Of a DNA stretch of 64,000 nucleotides, positions 61,631 to 64,000 are shown piece after piece. This DNA comes from Mytilus edulis (Eukaryota; Mollusca; Bivalvia; Mytilida; Mytilidae), in assembly GCF_963676685.1 (NCBI RefSeq), contig NC_092345.1:42863838-42927837 (forward strand). The letters run 5' to 3'. The notes below the pieces were generated by a model that had not been told where the DNA came from, searched no databases, and saw only the letters and a program-made list of their open reading frames with translations. Positions within the stretch are counted from its first letter, which is position 1; every line of letters starts with the position of its first letter. The position numbers were made by a program, and so were the translations under genes.

Positions 61631-63546
61631 CTCATATAAGGGCAATCACTCCTGCAAGAAGTTGTCTGACAGTTTTGGTGTAAATGAACAGTAGGTAGAT
61701 CTCTTCATATTGACATTTTCTAACCATTTCACATTTCTTACTCTGGCCAATCTTGCCTATTTTCAAGTTTGTTTTCTTAACCATATACACATTTTTTTGA
61801 CTTGGTCTATGACAACTCTGTTGCATGTAAATTTTTTTTTTCAATGAGTTGAGTTTTGCATAACATGCTTAAGGTGATCAAAGATATTATTCAGTAGATT
61901 TTTGTGTTGGGAGATAACAAATCCCTATTTTGTTGACACAGAATTTATTAAAACAAACACAATGAAATACCTCTAGTAGTTTTTCAAGTCTAGCTATTTG
62001 TTTTTTTGAACCAGTTTTAGTCTTTTCTGCTTTCTGTTCATCTTGTTTGTCTTCAATTGCTACAGATTCGTTTCCTGCTTCAACATTTTCTGCATTGCTA
62101 ATTTCTTTTGCTGCATGCTCACCATTGCAAATTTCTTTTGCTACTTGCTGATCATTGGGAATGTCACTGGTGCCTTCAGGAGAATAGTTGTTATAGTACT
62201 TTTAATTGATTCATATTTACAATTAATGCTTATCAATGTAGATGATGCAGGCTTCTGTCCAATTTGGTATTTTTGATTAAATATATAAACAGCATCATAA
62301 GTTTTAAAAAGATGATGATGATGATGACTCTGAGAAAACCAGACTAAGCTCTTACTCCTTATTATTATGTCACATGCTTTGCGGTGAAGTAGCATACACC
62401 ATGTCAAAGTCTTTGTTTTGGCCCAGCATGGTTTGAAACCAGAACCTCCTGCACTAGAACTGGAGGCATAACGCTGCCATGACACCAGGGCAGTAGTTAT
62501 TTCAAAAAGACAAGTGACAATAAATGCCTTACTTTGAGCTTAATTTGTTATCAGTTAAATTCATAGATGTTAATTTAAAAGCAACTAACATATTTGTCAC
62601 AGATTATAATCATATTATGTCTAAACATATACAGTAAAACCTGTCTTAACATATATATGCTAGCTGTTTGGTGTGAGCCAGGGTTCTGTTTTGACTTTTG
62701 AATGCTGTACTTATACCTTAATGGTTTATTTTTTCTTAATTTGACTTGGATGAGTTGTCTCATTGGCACTCATACCACATTTTCTTATATCTATATATTC
62801 CCAAGTTTTGTCAACGTATAAACATATATACATTTTTACTTTCTAGAGGTGTGCCTGAGACGAAGGTTTTATAAATACTCCTATATATATACTAATACAT
62901 GAAAACTGTTGTTTCTTATTTGTGTTTGTAACTATGTATACTGTATAGTTTCTTATATTTGTAAAAGAATAATATTATAATGATATTATGTTATGCTCCT
63001 TGTGAGCCCATTTTTTGGAAATAAAGCATCTTCTTATATATACATGTCTGTCTGTCATACAAATGAAATTGTTTTAACACTCTATTTATCAGAAAAAAAG
63101 AGTAAAAAAACTTTTGATATAACGATAAAAATATCTGTCACTCATTACTTGACCCATGAGGTGAAAACAACATTATATCTAGAATATAACTGCTTAATCA
63201 ACATGTATATTACCTGATTTATTTTCTTCCTGTTTTGCTTCTTGGTTTTCATTCTCTGAATTTTCATTTCTTTCAATCAAACTGATAGGCTCATCAGCAG
63301 GAACGTTAGACTCCTTTGTTCCAGAAGCTTTCTGAATATTTGATTCTGTAACTTTCACACTAGTTTCTTTCTGTGCCTTATCTACATTTGGTACCAATAC
63401 CTGGCAGTCTTCTGATATTCGAATTTCTTCTTTATCCTTGGTTAGTTCATCTGTCTTACATTCTGATTTTGGTTCCTCTGAAGTTTCAACCTTAGGACTA
63501 CTTTGAATTTTCTGTTGGGTGCATGCCACTGTTTTCTGTTCAGAAA
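47380..63546 (-). CDS. DAXX: DAXX homologue (H3.3 chaperone / SUMO-pathway scaffold), 5' end uncertain
   Basis: Exons in transcript order: 63546-63214, 62173-61971, 61369-61177, 59871-59745, 58012-57893, 55525-55438, 53424-53301, then 49729-47380 (possibly split at 48875/48748). The core matches vertebrate DAXX in order: SKKQIARLEKLLE, LDEMDDECSSYILE, CELKNKSAATGRPIERR, GTRYPEINRKLEKFVNK, AFLDVGESLQKRRRQDLAY, DPASHDPDLKKKLNENR and MEQVMKKYSD. These are the helical and histone-binding regions, followed by an acidic stretch (SEDEDDEEE). The protein ends EIIVLSDSD, the C-terminal SUMO-interacting motif of DAXX. DAXX works in the nucleus with ATRX to deposit histone H3.3 and binds SUMOylated partners at PML-type bodies. 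The large last exon is low-complexity and carries two in-frame repeat arrays. The N-terminal four-helix domain is not seen; it lies outside the window or is absent. An in-frame ATG at 63557-63559 is an alternative start. Confidence 0.9.
47987..48155 (-). repeat. 30-bp coding repeat in the DAXX last exon (NTDSSDNLIG)
   Basis: A 30-bp unit encoding NTDSSDNLIG or NTDSSNNLIG is repeated about 5.7 times, in frame. The central copies are almost identical at DNA level, so the array is young or homogenised. The peptide is Ser/Asp-rich and presumably disordered. Confidence 0.95.
48327..48472 (-). repeat. 36-bp coding repeat in the DAXX last exon (SUMO-interacting-motif-like)
   Basis: A 36-bp unit encoding a 12-residue peptide of the type SVRDSAGIIELD occurs about four times in frame, with variants GDIELD and GIIELS. 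The IIEL core followed by Asp/Ser fits the SUMO-interacting motif pattern of hydrophobic residues next to acidic or phosphorylatable ones. The function is inferred. Confidence 0.9.
50690..50800 (-). repeat. Family B repeat copy, DAXX intron
   Basis: Contains 'gataccaggactaaattttg', 'cgccagacgcgcgtttcgtt' and 'agactcatcagtgacgctcg'. It lies in the intron before the last DAXX exon. Confidence 0.85.
51567..52208. mobile_element. TTAA-flanked piggyBac-type non-autonomous element, copy 1
   Basis: TTAA at 51563-51566 and 52209-52212. Ends CCCTTTCACCGATTGC and GACTCATCGGCAAAAGGG give short inverted termini (CCCTTT...CCGAT). The TTAA target plus CCC/GGG ends is the piggyBac signature. Near one end there are two copies of a palindromic motif, TCCCGGTAAACCGGGA-like. 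A second copy, in inverse orientation, lies at 54098-54769. No transposase ORF. In the intron before the last DAXX exon. Confidence 0.9.
52970..53080 (+). other. Short segment recalling a widespread molluscan repeat
   Basis: The phrase 'gaagctggagtgcctggaga' + 'aaaccactgatcttcg' resembles a short element I recall as recurrent in molluscan genomes (GGAGTGCCCGGAGAAAACCACC). It lies in a DAXX intron about 220 bases from an exon. The recognition is from memory and weak. Confidence 0.3.
54098..54769. mobile_element. TTAA-flanked piggyBac-type non-autonomous element, copy 2 (inverted)
   Basis: TTAA at 54094-54097 and 54770-54773. The element is the diverged reverse complement of copy 1 over nearly its whole length: it starts CCCTTTCGCCGATGAG and ends GCAATCGGTGAAAGGG. 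It is about 30 bp longer than copy 1. It lies in the DAXX intron between 53425 and 55437, one intron away from copy 1. Confidence 0.9.
56233..57263. mobile_element. hAT-like non-autonomous element (about 1.03 kb)
   Basis: Ends CAAGGGTCCGGAAA and TTTCCGGATCCTTG are inverted with one mismatch. Both are flanked by ATATATAT, compatible with an 8-bp target duplication but ambiguous because it is simple sequence. Just inside, 'ggtcatatatgcc' and 'atgaccgaaatt' also partly pair. No transposase. It lies in a DAXX intron. Confidence 0.7.
58249..59420. mobile_element. hAT-like non-autonomous element (about 1.17 kb)
   Basis: Left end CAGGGTTTCTGCTGG and right end CCCAGGGGAAACCCTG form imperfect inverted termini of the CAGGG type seen in hAT elements. 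CTATTAT, or GCTATTAT if the terminal G is shared, lies on both sides (58241-58248 and 59420-59427), a 7-8 bp target duplication. Motifs 'ggcgaaa' recur near both ends. Two overlapping forward ORFs (58862-59239) show no transposase motif. A run of G lies at 59277-59290. In a DAXX intron. Confidence 0.8.
60814..61128. mobile_element. Foldback MITE (about 315 bp) adjoining a DAXX exon
   Basis: Arms of about 130 bases pair: 'acagcttttctataaaagca' with 'tgcttttatagaaaagctgt', then 'cttgcttgctat', 'taggtag', 'agtctg' and 'tgatttgattggacaataaa' with their complements. The left arm holds an (AT)n expansion at 60860-60880. Its right end is 48 bases from the exon at 61177-61369. Confidence 0.85.
61600..61628. 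repeat. A-rich homopolymer tract (about 29 bp)
   Basis: Uninterrupted A-run in a DAXX intron. No tRNA-like or retroelement body could be recognised beside it. Confidence 0.8.
62300..62492 (-). mobile_element. Probable tRNA-derived SINE
   Basis: On the minus strand the 5' part (62492-62415) reads like a degenerate tRNA: 'gtcatggcagcgttatgcc' as an A-box-like region and 'ggtttcaaacc' as a B-box-like region about 50 bases later, with 'gccc' near the start and 'gggc' after the B box. It ends in a (CAT)n tail at about 62310-62328. It lies in a DAXX intron about 130 bases upstream of an exon. The identity is inferred from promoter-box spacing and tail. Confidence 0.45.
62735..62800 (-). repeat. 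Family A repeat fragment, reverse
   Basis: Contains 'gatgagttgtctcattggca' + 'ctcataccacattttctta', the family A 5' end in antisense. Confidence 0.75.
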
Positions 63547-63681
63547 CTGAAAAATACATTGTACATAATCATCTAAATCACAAATATATTGAAAATGTGC
63601 CATGTTCACTGTTCATGTTTTACAACATTTTGTACAATAAGAAAAATTCAAACCAAATGTGGGTTATTTTCATGCTTTATT

Positions 63682-63897
63682 TTATTCCCCTAGATTTTTT
63701 AGCTGTTCTAATTGTTCATGAGCAATTACAGAATCTAACTTCAAATTTGGAGATCCTGTTACAAAAATACATTTTCTATCTAGGTCTGTCACTGCAAATT
63801 GTTCACCATCTTTTTCCCAGGATAGTAGGTAATTTAATTTTCTAAATGTCAATTTCATAAACTTTATTCTGATCATCCTTTTGCATTTGAACGTCAC
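63682..63897 (-). CDS. Terminal exon of an unidentified minus-strand transcript (partial)
   Basis: The reading frame is open from beyond 63890 down to a TAA at 63682-63684, which overlaps a minus-strand AATAAA at 63676-63681. The C-terminal peptide (DGEQFAVTDLDRKCIFVTG, then SPNLKLDSVIAHEQLEQLKN) looks like genuine protein, but I do not recognise the family. The true acceptor is not fixed, so the left part of the ORF may be intronic. It lies only about 120 bases upstream of the first DAXX exon seen. It is either the last exon of the neighbouring gene in head-to-tail order, or an alternative terminal exon inside a DAXX intron. Confidence 0.45.
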   Translation of the reverse strand: MTFKCKRMIRIKFMKLTFRKLNYLLSWEKDGEQFAVTDLDRKCIFVTGSPNLKLDSVIAHEQLEQLKNLGE

Positions 63898-64000
63898 TTA
63901 TTTAACAAAATCCCTTTCCCCTCTAGTACCGTGTACTTGATTTTGCTGGTATTTTTTTTATGGACAAATATCTTCTGGTCCGCCGGACCACCAGCTGACA

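Noticed and set aside
1-64000. CRISPR arrays, operons, prophage or other prokaryotic systems
   Set aside because: The tandem repeats lack unique spacers, genes are split by spliceosomal introns, and repeat content is mussel-like; nothing prokaryotic is present.

Overview
This window looks like nuclear DNA of a marine bivalve, most likely a mussel (Mytilus or a close relative). It is AT-rich, the genes have many short exons with GT/AG introns, and several dispersed repeat families are ones I associate with Mytilus (for example the unit around AAGATGTGGTATGATTGCCA and the unit around CGCGTTTCGTCTACA). The species call is inference. There is no sign of bacterial, phage or CRISPR content.

Layout. 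1-5.9 kb holds no gene but contains a striking foldback element (686-2784). A small intronless ORF of unknown function lies at 6021-6521 (+). From 6.7 to 12.1 kb there are only repeats, including a 1.5 kb element with terminal inverted repeats. A complete eight-exon minus-strand gene for a membrane-anchored serine beta-lactamase-like hydrolase spans 12740-24736. Repeats fill 24.7-29.5 kb. A complete ten-exon minus-strand gene (29770-39405) encodes a secreted protein of 728 residues with a lysozyme-like N-terminal region, a von Willebrand factor A domain and three chitin-binding (CBM14) domains, the kind of protein expected in shell or other chitinous extracellular matrix. 39.4-47.3 kb is repeat-rich with no gene seen. 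From 47380 to at least 63546, minus strand, lies a DAXX homologue (H3.3 histone chaperone and SUMO-pathway scaffold), recognised by its helical and histone-binding core and by the C-terminal EIIVLSDSD motif. A terminal exon of an unidentified minus-strand transcript sits at 63682-63897.

Mobile DNA dominates the non-coding sequence. Terminal inverted repeats, and in many cases target-site duplications, can be read for a foldback element, TTAA-flanked (piggyBac-type) non-autonomous elements, several hAT-like non-autonomous elements, small palindromic MITEs, and 5'-truncated retroelement tails. No intact transposase or reverse transcriptase is present. The three recognised genes have unrelated jobs (extracellular or membrane hydrolase, extracellular matrix, nuclear chromatin) and do not form a functional cluster. 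Exon boundaries were set by hand from splice signals and reading-frame continuity; for the two complete genes the summed exon lengths are exact multiples of three.
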